From positions 1,612,001 to 1,676,000 of the forward strand of contig OZ252018.1 of assembly GCA_965247535.1 (NCBI GenBank): DNA of 64,000 bases, given 5' to 3'. Below the pieces are notes generated by a model, which searched no databases, was not told where the DNA came from, and was given only the letters and a program-made list of their open reading frames with translations. The position numbers and the translations under genes were made by a program. The stretch comes from JAPPHY01 sp965247535 (GTDB lineage: Bacteria; Chloroflexota; Dehalococcoidia; Lucifugimonadales; UBA2985). Below, one piece after another: positions 56,462-64,000 of the stretch (position 1 is its first letter; every line of letters starts with the position of its first letter).

Positions 56462-56573
56462 TGTTGCTCCTCTCTATGAAGTACTCTACCTCATCCAGGG
56501 AGCCAACCTTACCTCAACTCTCTCGGGTTTTCCTACCCCATTTCGCGTCCCATTTTCGCTGACAACCTACACA

Positions 56574-56681
56574 TTCGTGAGAAGAGTGGAGTTCGACAAG
56601 CAGCAGGTCAGGATCGAGTACACGGTGCCGGTCAAGACTGCAAGCGGGCTGACCGATACGACTGAAGTTCGCTGTATTGGG
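56574..56681 (+). pseudogene. Possible C-terminal remnant of a site-specific recombinase
   Basis: Immediately right of the IS end, 36 codons read FVRRVEFDKQQVRIEYTVPV and on to TTEVRCIG. Such a strand-rich tail resembles the C-terminal end of serine recombinases (V..IE..G..V.I.Y.LP). No upstream part is visible, and nothing to the left of the IS matches. Its position next to tRNA-Arg would suit an integration module, but the match is weak. Confidence 0.3.
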
Positions 56682-56686
56682 AAGTC

Positions 56687-56762
56687 TGGTACCCCAGGCA
56701 GGATTCGAACCCGCGACCCGCTGCTTAGAAGGCAGCCGCTCTATCCTCTGAGCTACTGGGGC
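56687..56762 (-). tRNA. tRNA-Arg(TCT)
   Basis: Acceptor GCCCCAG/CTGGGGT (G1-U72 wobble as in the other Arg tRNA), anticodon loop CTTCTAA with TCT, T-loop TTCGAAT, discriminator A, CCA encoded. Reads AGA codons. Confidence 0.95.
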
Positions 56763-56834
56763 ACTGGCAATCGGTCATCTTATGCGATCGCGGATGGCAC
56801 CGCCCGGTCCTGGGCCACGATGGCCCACGAGTGC

Positions 56835-57326
56835 CTATGCGCCGTGGTTGGTGCGCACCCGGTGAACCGTCAGGCCGCCCGTCCCTATTCGACCGACGTC
56901 CCGGATGCTCAGCCCGTCCACCTCACCGCTGGTGGTCACGTATCTCTGCACCTGAGGGCCCACGTACTTCGCCGCGAGAAGGGCCATCAGCGACACCGAC
57001 ATCATCCGCGGAATGCTGCTCCACCGCCGCCCCTTGCCCACCGCGATGGCACATCCCACTGCGGCCAGCGTCGCGGCCACCACCAGGTTCGTGCCGCAAT
57101 ACGGCGACACGGCCAGCTCCGACTCGCCGGACTTCAGGCGCCTCAGCGCCTCATCCGCGGCGTTGGAGAGCACGTCTGTGGGCACGTCGCCGTACACCAG
57201 GAAACCCCACTGTGTGGAGTTTCCGCCGAGTATGCCGCCCTCGCCCATGCCGGTGTGGGCCAGCGTAATCGTGGCGTGCTCCAGAGCGTGATTCCTTCGT
57301 ATCTTGTTGAAGAAGCCGAGGTTCAA
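56835..57326 (-). CDS. DUF6391 family membrane protein
   Basis: 163 residues from TTG 57326, with GGAGGG upstream. The N-terminal RRNHALEHATITLA is the family hallmark. GGILGGNSTQWGFLVYGDV, SPYCGTNLVVAATLAAVG and a membrane segment (MMSVSLMALLAAKYVG) follow. Function unknown; common in Chloroflexota and cyanobacteria. Minus strand, with tRNA-Arg downstream. Confidence 0.82.
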   Translation of the reverse strand: MNLGFFNKIRRNHALEHATITLAHTGMGEGGILGGNSTQWGFLVYGDVPTDVLSNAADEALRRLKSGESELAVSPYCGTNLVVAATLAAVGCAIAVGKGRRWSSIPRMMSVSLMALLAAKYVGPQVQRYVTTSGEVDGLSIRDVGRIGTGGLTVHRVRTNHGA

Positions 57327-57426
57327 AAACCCTCCGATCGATCATCAGGCCTGTGTCAATGATAGCACTCGCCGGACGTCATGTACACTTGAACCGCTGC
57401 GTTCACGCTGTCATGCTCGCGCCGTG

Positions 57427-57909
57427 CTAATCGACCAGTATGATCCGGCCCAGCCCGATTCCGCTCAGCGCCACCACAGTGACCACGACGCCTGCAATCG
57501 CGACCCCAGCCGCTATCAGAGGTATCGCACGGCTCGGCGGTATCCCGAACACCCACGAGGCCAGTGATCCGGTCCACGCTCCCGTCATCGGGAGCGGGAT
57601 CGCCACCAGAATGATCAACGCAAGCGACCCGTACTTTTCGAAGCGCGGGCCCTGCACTCGCCTCACGCGTTCCTGTTGCCAGAGCAAGAGCCGGCCTGCG
57701 GGATTCGGAAAGCTCAGCAGGATTGAGGAGATACGCTTCAAGCCCGGAACGAGCAGGATGACTGGCACCATGTTCCCGGCGGCGGCCACGGGCAGAGCCA
57801 CGTACCACTTGAGATCGTAGGTGAGGAGCGCCAGGGGAATTGCCAGTCGAAGCTCGCCCACCGGCGTCATGGCGGCAGCGAACGTCAGCAGGATGTGTGA
57901 GAGCTCCAT
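57427..57909 (-). CDS. Small multidrug export protein-like (COG2426)
   Basis: 160 residues, four hydrophobic helices. Family marks are TPVGELRLAIPLAL near the start, AAAGNMVPVILLVPGL, and FEKYGSLALIILVAIPLPMTGAWTGSLASWVFG with the re-entrant PLPMTGAWTG motif. Cytoplasmic-membrane protein; the export role is an annotation transfer, and no substrate is known. It starts 182 bases from the divergent fabI. Confidence 0.85.
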   Translation of the reverse strand: MELSHILLTFAAAMTPVGELRLAIPLALLTYDLKWYVALPVAAAGNMVPVILLVPGLKRISSILLSFPNPAGRLLLWQQERVRRVQGPRFEKYGSLALIILVAIPLPMTGAWTGSLASWVFGIPPSRAIPLIAAGVAIAGVVVTVVALSGIGLGRIILVD

Positions 57910-58091
57910 GGGCCACTATGGTACACGATGGCCGGGCGAGTGAACAGCGAGCTACGGTGTCCCGGCCGCTCGCATGGCAAGGGGCCACCGTCGCAGCCTT
58001 GTTCCGTTCGCGCCGTTTTGCAACCGCAGGTGAATCTGGTATCCTGAGGTACCCGGCCCGGACCTTTGAGCAATCGTAGGATGGTGAGACC

Positions 58092-58865
58092 ATGTACCCA
58101 ATTGACCTGAGCGGCAAGAGAGGTGTGGTATTCGGGGTTGCCAACGAGCACAGCATCGCCTGGCCCATCGCCTCCATACTGCATGAAGCCGGGGCGCGTC
58201 TGGCCATCACGTTCCAGAACGATCGGTTTCGCGACCGCGTCGCGCGCCTCACCGAGCCGATGCAGGGCACACTGCTCCTGGAGTGCGACGTCTCCCGTGA
58301 CGACTCCATAGCCGCTGCCTTTGACGAGATGGAGCGAGAGCTGGGCGGGCTGGACTTCATGGTGCACAGCATCGCCTTCGCCAACCGCGACGACCTGCGA
58401 GGCGAGTTCTCCAAGACGTCCCGGGACAGCTTCCTGCTGTCACTGGACATAAGCGCCTATTCGCTGATCCCGCTGGTGCGCCATTCGGCCGCCCTCATGC
58501 CCAACCGTGGCAGCGTGGTGGCGATGACATTCCAGGCATCGGAGCGAGTCTTCCCCGGCTACAACATCATGGGCACCGCCAAGGCGGCGCTCGAAAACGA
58601 GGTCAGGCAGCTTTCGCAGGAGTTCGGCCCAGCAGACGTGAGGGTCAACGCCATCTCGGCCGGGCCGTTGGAGACGCTGGCGTCCCGGGGCATCCACGGC
58701 TTCCCGGACATGCGACGCATCCACGCAGAGAAGGCGCCACTCAAGCGAAACATCACCCACCGCGAGGTGGCCAAGACCGCTTTGTTCCTTTGTAGCGACC
58801 TGTCCAGCGGCATCACCGGAACCGTGATTCCGGTGGACGCCGGATACCACATAATGGGCATATAG
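58092..58865 (+). CDS. fabI: Enoyl-[acyl-carrier-protein] reductase (NADH)
   Basis: 257 residues. Last reduction of each fatty-acid elongation cycle. FabI, not FabG: the N-terminal GVANEHSIAWPIA, and catalytic Tyr and Lys in GYNIMGTAKAALE with Y-x6-K spacing. The residue equivalent to the first active-site Tyr is Phe or Gln in TFQASERVFPGYN, a departure from the usual TYLGAER-type loop. NAISAGPLETLASRGI and GTVIPVDAGYHIMG complete the fold. Single-gene unit ended by a strong hairpin. Confidence 0.93.
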   Translation: MYPIDLSGKRGVVFGVANEHSIAWPIASILHEAGARLAITFQNDRFRDRVARLTEPMQGTLLLECDVSRDDSIAAAFDEMERELGGLDFMVHSIAFANRDDLRGEFSKTSRDSFLLSLDISAYSLIPLVRHSAALMPNRGSVVAMTFQASERVFPGYNIMGTAKAALENEVRQLSQEFGPADVRVNAISAGPLETLASRGIHGFPDMRRIHAEKAPLKRNITHREVAKTALFLCSDLSSGITGTVIPVDAGYHIMGI

Positions 58866-58897
58866 CCGCCGTTCACGGCTTGCGTTTGTTAAAGCAA

Positions 58898-58932
58898 GAA
58901 GCGCCGCTCCCGGCTTTCGGGAGCGGCGCTTC
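58898..58932. terminator. Strong hairpin between convergent fabI and ABC permease
   Basis: GAAGCGCCGCTCCCG and CGGGAGCGGCGCTTC form a perfect 15-bp stem with a 5-base loop (GCTTT). The minus-strand side continues TTGCTTTAAC; neither side has a full T run. Position between convergent stops supports a bidirectional terminator. Confidence 0.75.
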
Positions 58933-58954
58933 CACGTTTGCGGAACGGATCGTG

Positions 58955-59908
58955 CTAGTCGAACCGGATGCGGGGGTCCAGCCAGCCGTAGGTGAGGTCC
59001 ACAATCAGGTTGGTGATGATTATCCAGCCTGCGAAGAACAGCACCAGCGTCTGCACCACCGGGTAGTCCCACCGGGTCAGGCTATAGACAAGGTACCCGC
59101 CCATGCCTGGCAGCAGGAAGATGGTCTCCAGGATCACGGAGCCGCCCAGGATGGTCGCTATCTGGATACCGATAATGGTGACCACGGGCAGCATGGCGTT
59201 CTTCATGGCGTGTCGGTAAACTACGATGTAGTACCGCAGGCCTTTGGCGTGGGCCGTCCTGATGTAGTCCTGGCGCAGCACCTCCAGCATGGTGGAACGC
59301 ATCATCCTGGCCTTGGTGGCCATGGACGACGTGCCCAGGGCGAAGGCCGGCCAGAAGAACATCCCCAGGTTCGCGAAGGGGTCCTTCCAAATGGAGACGT
59401 ACTCCAGCCGCGGGCTCCAGTCAAAGTAGACGACACCCCATAGGATTATCATCGTGGCGATCCAGAAGTTCGGGATGGACAGCCCAAGCAGTGATCCTAT
59501 GCGGATTACGTAGTCAGTCGCAGTGTCCTGCTTGAGGGCCATGAATATCCCTGCGGGTATCCCCAGCACAATCGAGATGACCAGTGTAATGATAGCGAGC
59601 TCAAATGTCAGAGGCATCTTCTGACGAATCTGGCCCCAAATGGGCTTGCTGTCCACCAGAGACACGCCCCAATCGAGCGTTACGAAGTCCCTCATCCACG
59701 TGAAGTACTGGACCGGCAGGGGCGCGTTCAGTCCAAGCTGTTCTCGCAGCAGATCGGCAGTCTCCTCGGAGTAGAAGGAATCCTCCCCTCCCAGGATCAC
59801 GTCCACCACATCCCCAGGCGCTATGCGCATGATAACGAAGACCATAATCGACACAAGCACTGCCGTAATGGTCCCCAGCCATAGTCTCCGAAGTGTGTAC
59901 TGTAGCAC
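58955..59908 (-). CDS. ABC transporter permease (DppB/OppB family)
   Basis: 317 residues, six membrane helices. The binding-protein-dependent transport signature is in DYIRTAHAKGLRYYIVVYRHAMKNAMLPV (EAA loop). LRRLWLGTITAVLVSIMVFVIMRIAPGD is the typical first helix of peptide/nickel permeases. The partner permease, ATPases and substrate-binding protein are absent from the window, so it is isolated or its partners are elsewhere. Start ATG 59908. Confidence 0.93.
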   Translation of the reverse strand: MLQYTLRRLWLGTITAVLVSIMVFVIMRIAPGDVVDVILGGEDSFYSEETADLLREQLGLNAPLPVQYFTWMRDFVTLDWGVSLVDSKPIWGQIRQKMPLTFELAIITLVISIVLGIPAGIFMALKQDTATDYVIRIGSLLGLSIPNFWIATMIILWGVVYFDWSPRLEYVSIWKDPFANLGMFFWPAFALGTSSMATKARMMRSTMLEVLRQDYIRTAHAKGLRYYIVVYRHAMKNAMLPVVTIIGIQIATILGGSVILETIFLLPGMGGYLVYSLTRWDYPVVQTLVLFFAGWIIITNLIVDLTYGWLDPRIRFD

Positions 59909-60057
59909 TTCTCCTCCAGTGTTCTTGAAGGTTACCGTTTGAGTATGTCGAAGGATTATACCACGAATCCAGCCCCTCTACGTCAACAATTCCTTACATT
60001 TCTCAGCGCATGGCAGCTTTCCGCGCGATTTGCCTGCTCAACACGTCGAAAAATGCA

Positions 60058-61011
60058 TCACACGTGCGCGCCCGGCACGGTCAGGTTGTCGACTATGGAG
60101 GTGACGGCCTTGGCGCCGTCGATCCCTCTCGCCCTGGCCTCCGGTGTGAGGATGAGGCGGTGCCCAAGTACCGGGACCGCCAGTTCCTTCACGTCGTCCG
60201 GCGTTACGAAGTCGCGGCCGCGGATGAGTGACAGCGCCTGCGATGTCCTGAATAGCGCCAACGACCCTCTGTGCGATGCGCCCAACACGACGTCTTGGTG
60301 CTGCCTCGTCGCCTGCGTTAGCGAGACGATGTACTGACGCACCAGCGGATCGACGTAGATGGCCTTGGTTTCCTCCTGGACCTGTATCAAGTCTTCCGGT
60401 GAGGTTACCGATTCCAGACTTTCGATGGGGTCGTTCATCTCCTGCCGCCCTATGATCTCCACCTCCTGCTGGAAGCTCGCGTATCCGAGAGTCACGCGTA
60501 CCGTGAACCTATCCAGCTCTGCCTCCGGCAGCGGGAAGATGCCGTGGTACTCCACAGGGTTCAGCGTTGCGATGATGAAGAACGGCCGGTCCAGATCGTA
60601 GGTCACGCCGTCCACGGAGACCCGATGCTCCTCCATGGACTCGAGAAGCGCGGCCTGGGTCTTGGACGGCGCTCGATTGATCTCGTCCGCCAGCACCACC
60701 TGTGTCATCAGGGGGCCCCGACGGAACTCAAACTCGCTTGTCTTCTGGTTGTAGATGTTGACGCCGGTGATGTCGCTGGGAAGCAGGTCAGGCACAAACT
60801 GGATGCGCTTGAAGCTGCAACCCGTGGAAACGGCCACAGCCTTTGCCAGTGTGGTCTTCCCTAGACCGGGTACGTCCTCAATGAGCAGGTGGCCCTGTGC
60901 GATCAGGGCTACCAGGCTCATCTCAATGGCCTGCTCCTTGCCTACGATTACGCCCTTGATGTTCTCCAGCAGCTTTAGCGCTGTATGTGAAGCCTCAGCT
61001 AGTTGATTCAA
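60058..61011 (-). CDS. MoxR-family AAA+ ATPase
   Basis: 317 residues. Walker A GLGKTTLAKAV, Walker B VVLADEINRAPSKTQAALLESMEE, sensor 1 FIIATLNPVEYHG and arginine finger region LDRFTVRVTLGY. The C-terminal lid region (SLALFRTSQALSLIRGRDFVTPDDV) fits. MoxR proteins act as chaperone-like ATPases with DUF58 and VWA/transglutaminase partners. Third in a minus-strand operon after DUF58 and the transglutaminase-like protein. Confidence 0.94.
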   Translation of the reverse strand: MNQLAEASHTALKLLENIKGVIVGKEQAIEMSLVALIAQGHLLIEDVPGLGKTTLAKAVAVSTGCSFKRIQFVPDLLPSDITGVNIYNQKTSEFEFRRGPLMTQVVLADEINRAPSKTQAALLESMEEHRVSVDGVTYDLDRPFFIIATLNPVEYHGIFPLPEAELDRFTVRVTLGYASFQQEVEIIGRQEMNDPIESLESVTSPEDLIQVQEETKAIYVDPLVRQYIVSLTQATRQHQDVVLGASHRGSLALFRTSQALSLIRGRDFVTPDDVKELAVPVLGHRLILTPEARARGIDGAKAVTSIVDNLTVPGAHV

Positions 61012-61102
61012 GCGTCCCTCTCAGCCCAATGTCATTTGGATGCCCACAAGTGTACCATGAAGTTTGCGCGTTGTGTCACCCCGTGCTCCGGCGCGTGCCG
61101 CA

Positions 61103-63679
61103 CTAGCCGGGTACGGGCTCCCCCTCCCGCGTATGGCGGGCGGAGATCGCCCTCTTGATTCGGCGCCATGCCCAGAGCAGTCTCATCTGTTCCAGCGCCG
61201 TGGGGCGGACTCCGCCGTACCTCTCCCTCACAAAGCTCCGAGAGACCATGTCGACTTCCTCCTGCACCTCCGGCAGCAGCGCGCCCAGTCCGCTGGTGAA
61301 CTCCGCTGGCGTCTGGGATGGTCTCGCTCGGAAGCCAAGAAACGCCGAAAGGCGGTACATTCTCTCGTACGCAGTCTGCCCGGTCGGCAGCCTCCCGTAC
61401 TGCATCATCCATACCACTCGCAGCAGTACCACTCCCACTATCACGAACGCCAGGAACAATCCGCCGCCCAGTCCAAGCGGTGTGCCGAAGTAGCGCACCG
61501 GAAGCGGCTTTGCGCCTTCGCCCCCCGAGAGCGGTCCTCCCGGATCGAGCTCCAGAGTGTCCGGCGAGTTGGGGTCCGGCTCTGGTTCGCCAAGAAGCTC
61601 CTGCAACTCGCCTCCCAGGTCCCCACCGCCCAGGCCGCCTATCCCAAACGGGCTTTCGGGGAGACCACGACTCCGAACGGGATAGATGGGAGTCGGCTCA
61701 AAGGGCACCCATCCCAGGTCGCCGAAGTAGACCTCCGGCCAGGAGTGGCTGTCCTTGTCTTTGATGATAAAGCCCTCCCGCTCAGGATCAACCTCGCCAA
61801 AGCCAAATCCCAGCACCATTCGCGACGGTATGCCCTGTGACCTCAGCATTACAGCCATTGAAGAGGCGAAGAAGTCGCTGAACCCCTTCTTGGATTCGAA
61901 GAGGAAATAGTCGACTACATCGGCGTCGTGGGGAATCTCCTGCTGCAGGGTGGTGTACTCCATCTCCGCTCTGAGGTAGGTCTCGATGGCAACCGCCTTG
62001 TCGTAGGTGTTCTCCCCACTGGCCGCAAGCTCCGACGCCAGCTCCGACACTCTATCCGGCAGCGATGACGGCAGACCAAGGAACCGCTCCAGTATGCCGG
62101 CGGGGTACACCACGTTTGCGGTGCGCAGGGTCTCTTCGCTGGAGTAGATGAACTCGCTGGTGACGGTGTACTGGCTCCCCTCCTCCATTCTCTCCATCGG
62201 CTCCACGAAGGACACGGAGTCATCCTGCGGCGCCCGGGTCACCTCCAAGGCCACGGTGTTGCCCTCTTCCCCCAAGACGCTCCTGAGATCTGAATAGTAG
62301 TTGATGACCAGGTCCGTGGCTATGTCCACGCTCCTTTGATCGCCTGAAGGCAGTTCCTTTATCACCTTTGTCACTTCCATGTTGGAAGGAATGTCCCTCA
62401 GAACGGGATTGCCCGTGCCAGCTGCAGATACCTTCAGCGAGGCGGCCATCTCCCGCATGTCCGGGGGCAGGCCGGCGTTCTGCTCCAGGTCCACAAGGTC
62501 CAGCTGGTGCTTCTCGTAAGCGGGATAGAACTCATTGGCGTTGGGTTTGATCTCTATCACGTTGCCGGGCAGCATGAGATACGGTGACTCCACGTGCAGT
62601 TCAACCTTGTACACTGTGCCGGCCAGGCCCTCCTCGTGCTCATCAGCGTGCTCCCGTGCGGCCGATACCGCCGGCCGGGATGCCATGCTCTCCACGTTCC
62701 ACGCCTTGCCCGTGTACCCGTCGTAGGCGATCGCGGGCCAGTAGAGCGGATAGCGAGCTCCCGAAAAGAGAATCTCATCGTCAGAAATCGGCACCGATCG
62801 CTGCAACGGCAGCACAGGGCCAAAGAAGCGCACAGAGGTTGGCTCATGACCGGGCACCGCGGCGAAGACCCTGTAGAATTCGTCTTGGAGCACGCGCACC
62901 ATCCTGTCCACCGGATCAAACACCCTTTCCAACGGCGCGGACGGGACACTCGAGAGCGGAAAGGCTGCCGTTATCCCAAGTATGGCTGCGCTTAGCAGCA
63001 GGCCAAGCGCCAGGACCAGCCGGTGAAGTGACGCAGGATACGGCGTGCCGCGCTTCTGGAACAGCGCTCCCGTGTTCAGGCTGTTAACTTGAACAAGCAT
63101 TAGCAGCCCAAAGAACATGTATACGAAGAGATGCACGTAGAACCGTTCGGGTAGATAGGTCAGGTTGATCACAACGCCCGTGCCAACCGGCAGCAGGACA
63201 GCCCACACGTTCCGTCTCTTGAAGAGCATCCATGAGGTGAAGTAGGCGACCATCCAGACCACGGCTATCATGGTCATGGAAAGCGGCAAGCTGTCCGTTG
63301 CGGCATCCCTGCCAAATATGGCGGCCAGCCACTCCCCCAGCCTGGCGTTCAGCTCGCCGAATCTCAGGTACCACTGGTCGGCCTCGGTAAGGAAGACGCC
63401 GCCCAGGTATGCGATGACCAGGCCAGCGAGAGTAGCCGAGGCGTGGTAGACCGTCGCGCGGCCCCTCAGGTCCGCCATTAAGAACGCCGTCAGCGTCCCC
63501 AAGAATGCGATAACGGCCAGGGGCGGCGACTCAACCCAGCCGGCGGACTGCACCGACCAGGCAGCCGATCCAAGGAGCGCCACCTGCAGCCAGAAGGTGA
63601 CGTTGAACACACTCTGAATGCCCCTCATGCGGTACTGGGGCGAAAAGTAGGCGGCTCCGGCCTGCTGCACTGCGCTCAT
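61103..63679 (-). CDS. TgpA-like membrane protein with transglutaminase-like domain lacking the usual Cys
   Basis: 858 residues. About seven membrane helices in the first 230, a long extracytoplasmic region, then a transglutaminase-like core (about 560-680) and one C-terminal helix (FLAFVIVGVVLLRVVW). In the core the nucleophile segment normally reads GxC..FA; here it is KKGFSDFFASSM, with Ser in place of Cys. His remains (KDSHSWPEVYF) and the third residue is Glu (FEPTP). It is therefore probably catalytically altered or inactive. Its start overlaps the DUF58 stop by four bases. Likely role in envelope maintenance with MoxR. Confidence 0.88.
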   Translation of the reverse strand: MSAVQQAGAAYFSPQYRMRGIQSVFNVTFWLQVALLGSAAWSVQSAGWVESPPLAVIAFLGTLTAFLMADLRGRATVYHASATLAGLVIAYLGGVFLTEADQWYLRFGELNARLGEWLAAIFGRDAATDSLPLSMTMIAVVWMVAYFTSWMLFKRRNVWAVLLPVGTGVVINLTYLPERFYVHLFVYMFFGLLMLVQVNSLNTGALFQKRGTPYPASLHRLVLALGLLLSAAILGITAAFPLSSVPSAPLERVFDPVDRMVRVLQDEFYRVFAAVPGHEPTSVRFFGPVLPLQRSVPISDDEILFSGARYPLYWPAIAYDGYTGKAWNVESMASRPAVSAAREHADEHEEGLAGTVYKVELHVESPYLMLPGNVIEIKPNANEFYPAYEKHQLDLVDLEQNAGLPPDMREMAASLKVSAAGTGNPVLRDIPSNMEVTKVIKELPSGDQRSVDIATDLVINYYSDLRSVLGEEGNTVALEVTRAPQDDSVSFVEPMERMEEGSQYTVTSEFIYSSEETLRTANVVYPAGILERFLGLPSSLPDRVSELASELAASGENTYDKAVAIETYLRAEMEYTTLQQEIPHDADVVDYFLFESKKGFSDFFASSMAVMLRSQGIPSRMVLGFGFGEVDPEREGFIIKDKDSHSWPEVYFGDLGWVPFEPTPIYPVRSRGLPESPFGIGGLGGGDLGGELQELLGEPEPDPNSPDTLELDPGGPLSGGEGAKPLPVRYFGTPLGLGGGLFLAFVIVGVVLLRVVWMMQYGRLPTGQTAYERMYRLSAFLGFRARPSQTPAEFTSGLGALLPEVQEEVDMVSRSFVRERYGGVRPTALEQMRLLWAWRRIKRAISARHTREGEPVPG

Positions 63680-64000
63680 GCCGTTGCCCCCACGGCCGCC
63701 TCGGTTCGCGGCTGGCTGGGTGGGCGCCAGCGCCGCTGAAGCGCCTGCGATAAGTCTTCGCCCTTCCTCAGCATGTAGGTCGGGACTCCACGCCGCTGAA
63801 GGCGGCTAAGCAGCAGCCTCGGGTCATCCCTGCCACCGAACGACGTGGGGTCTACGACGACCGCCGACGCCGTGACGCCCTGCCGCACCACCGATTCCAG
63901 CGCCACGCCCCAGCCCGGCTCCATCGACGCGGAAATCACCACGAGCGACACGGCCGGCGACGGGACGTGGGTCTGCCAGTAGCTCAGCATCTCGCTGACA
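63676..64000 (-). CDS. DUF58 domain protein, C-terminal part only
   Basis: The frame runs off the right edge; 108 residues are seen. VSLVVISASMEPGWGVALE and GVTASAVVVDPTSFGG match the end of the VWA-like fold of DUF58 proteins, and PTYMLRKGEDLSQAL is a typical tail. It overlaps the TgpA-like start (ATGA at 63676-63679), so the two are coupled. Identification rests partly on context, since the N-terminal membrane part lies outside. Confidence 0.72.
   Translation of the reverse strand, partial: VSEMLSYWQTHVPSPAVSLVVISASMEPGWGVALESVVRQGVTASAVVVDPTSFGGRDDPRLLLSRLQRRGVPTYMLRKGEDLSQALQRRWRPPSQPRTEAAVGATA

Larger units (their letters stand above)
55025..56571 (-). mobile_element. IS3-family insertion sequence
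   Basis: About 1.55 kb with two overlapping minus-strand frames (orfA, orfB). Imperfect terminal inverted repeats: TGTCTGTTGGCAACCAGC at the left and, read on the minus strand, TGTAGGTTGTCAGCGAAAAT at the right, both with the TGT ends of IS3 elements. No clear target-site duplication. Related remnants lie at 16.8, 37.0 and 53.9 kb. Insertion is 115 bases from tRNA-Arg(TCT). Confidence 0.85.

Overview
The window is high-GC bacterial chromosome. Housekeeping genes are packed tightly and accessory patches are more AT-rich and gene-poor. Several features fit a Chloroflexota genome of the Dehalococcoidia/SAR202 kind: a futalosine-type MqnD-like enzyme, a lone molybdenum hydroxylase large subunit, tandem CaiB-type CoA-transferase domains, a DUF951 protein, Pro/Thr-rich lipoproteins, and a short dispersed repeat containing GCCTGTCGAA. 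This placement is inference from gene content and style, not from a marker search.

Layout. 0-2.3 kb: panC, a nonsense-interrupted membrane protein and surE (apparent CTG start). 2.3-4.5 kb: an AT-rich islet with a 79-aa protein coupled to a MORC-like GHKL ATPase broken by a TAG. 4.7-14.2 kb: core metabolism (MqnD-like, a GlnE-like protein with N-terminal ACT domains, a phosphodiesterase-like protein, M50 protease, tyrA-aroA-gmk, Nudix, GNAT, tRNA-Arg). 14.3-24 kb: molybdenum hydroxylase, IS remnant, HSDR_N nuclease-like protein, then an operon of CoA-transferase, DUF35, thiolase-like protein and a PPi-type phosphofructokinase. 24-36.4 kb, all minus strand: a decayed lipoprotein gene, then a long cluster transcribed pyrF-DUF951-cmk-plsC-glmS-ATPase-dnaG-rpoD. 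36.4-36.8 kb: four tRNA genes (Leu, Cys, Leu, Trp). 37-44.6 kb: ABC-F ATPase, small accessory proteins, a Vps62-like membrane protein and a beta-propeller lipoprotein. 44.6-57 kb: the main accessory zone, with carbonic anhydrase, IS remnants, an HNH-like protein, a 911-aa membrane protein, RCC1-repeat and LRR/Fn3 lipoproteins, a transglutaminase, and an IS3-type element next to tRNA-Arg(TCT). 57-64 kb: DUF6391, small exporter, fabI, an isolated ABC permease and a DUF58 - transglutaminase-like - MoxR operon that runs off the right edge.

Three themes stand out. (1) Five reading frames are broken by in-frame stops, six stops in all: five TAG and one TGA. TAG also ends at least 14 intact genes here, so point nonsense decay (or sequencing error) is more likely than recoding. 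(2) One IS3-type family is present as a nearly whole copy plus at least three eroded pieces. (3) Some otherwise recognisable enzymes have altered architecture or lack catalytic residues: the ACT-ACT-GlnE-like protein, the tandem CoA-transferase without its usual Asp, and the TgpA-like protein with Ser at the nucleophile position.
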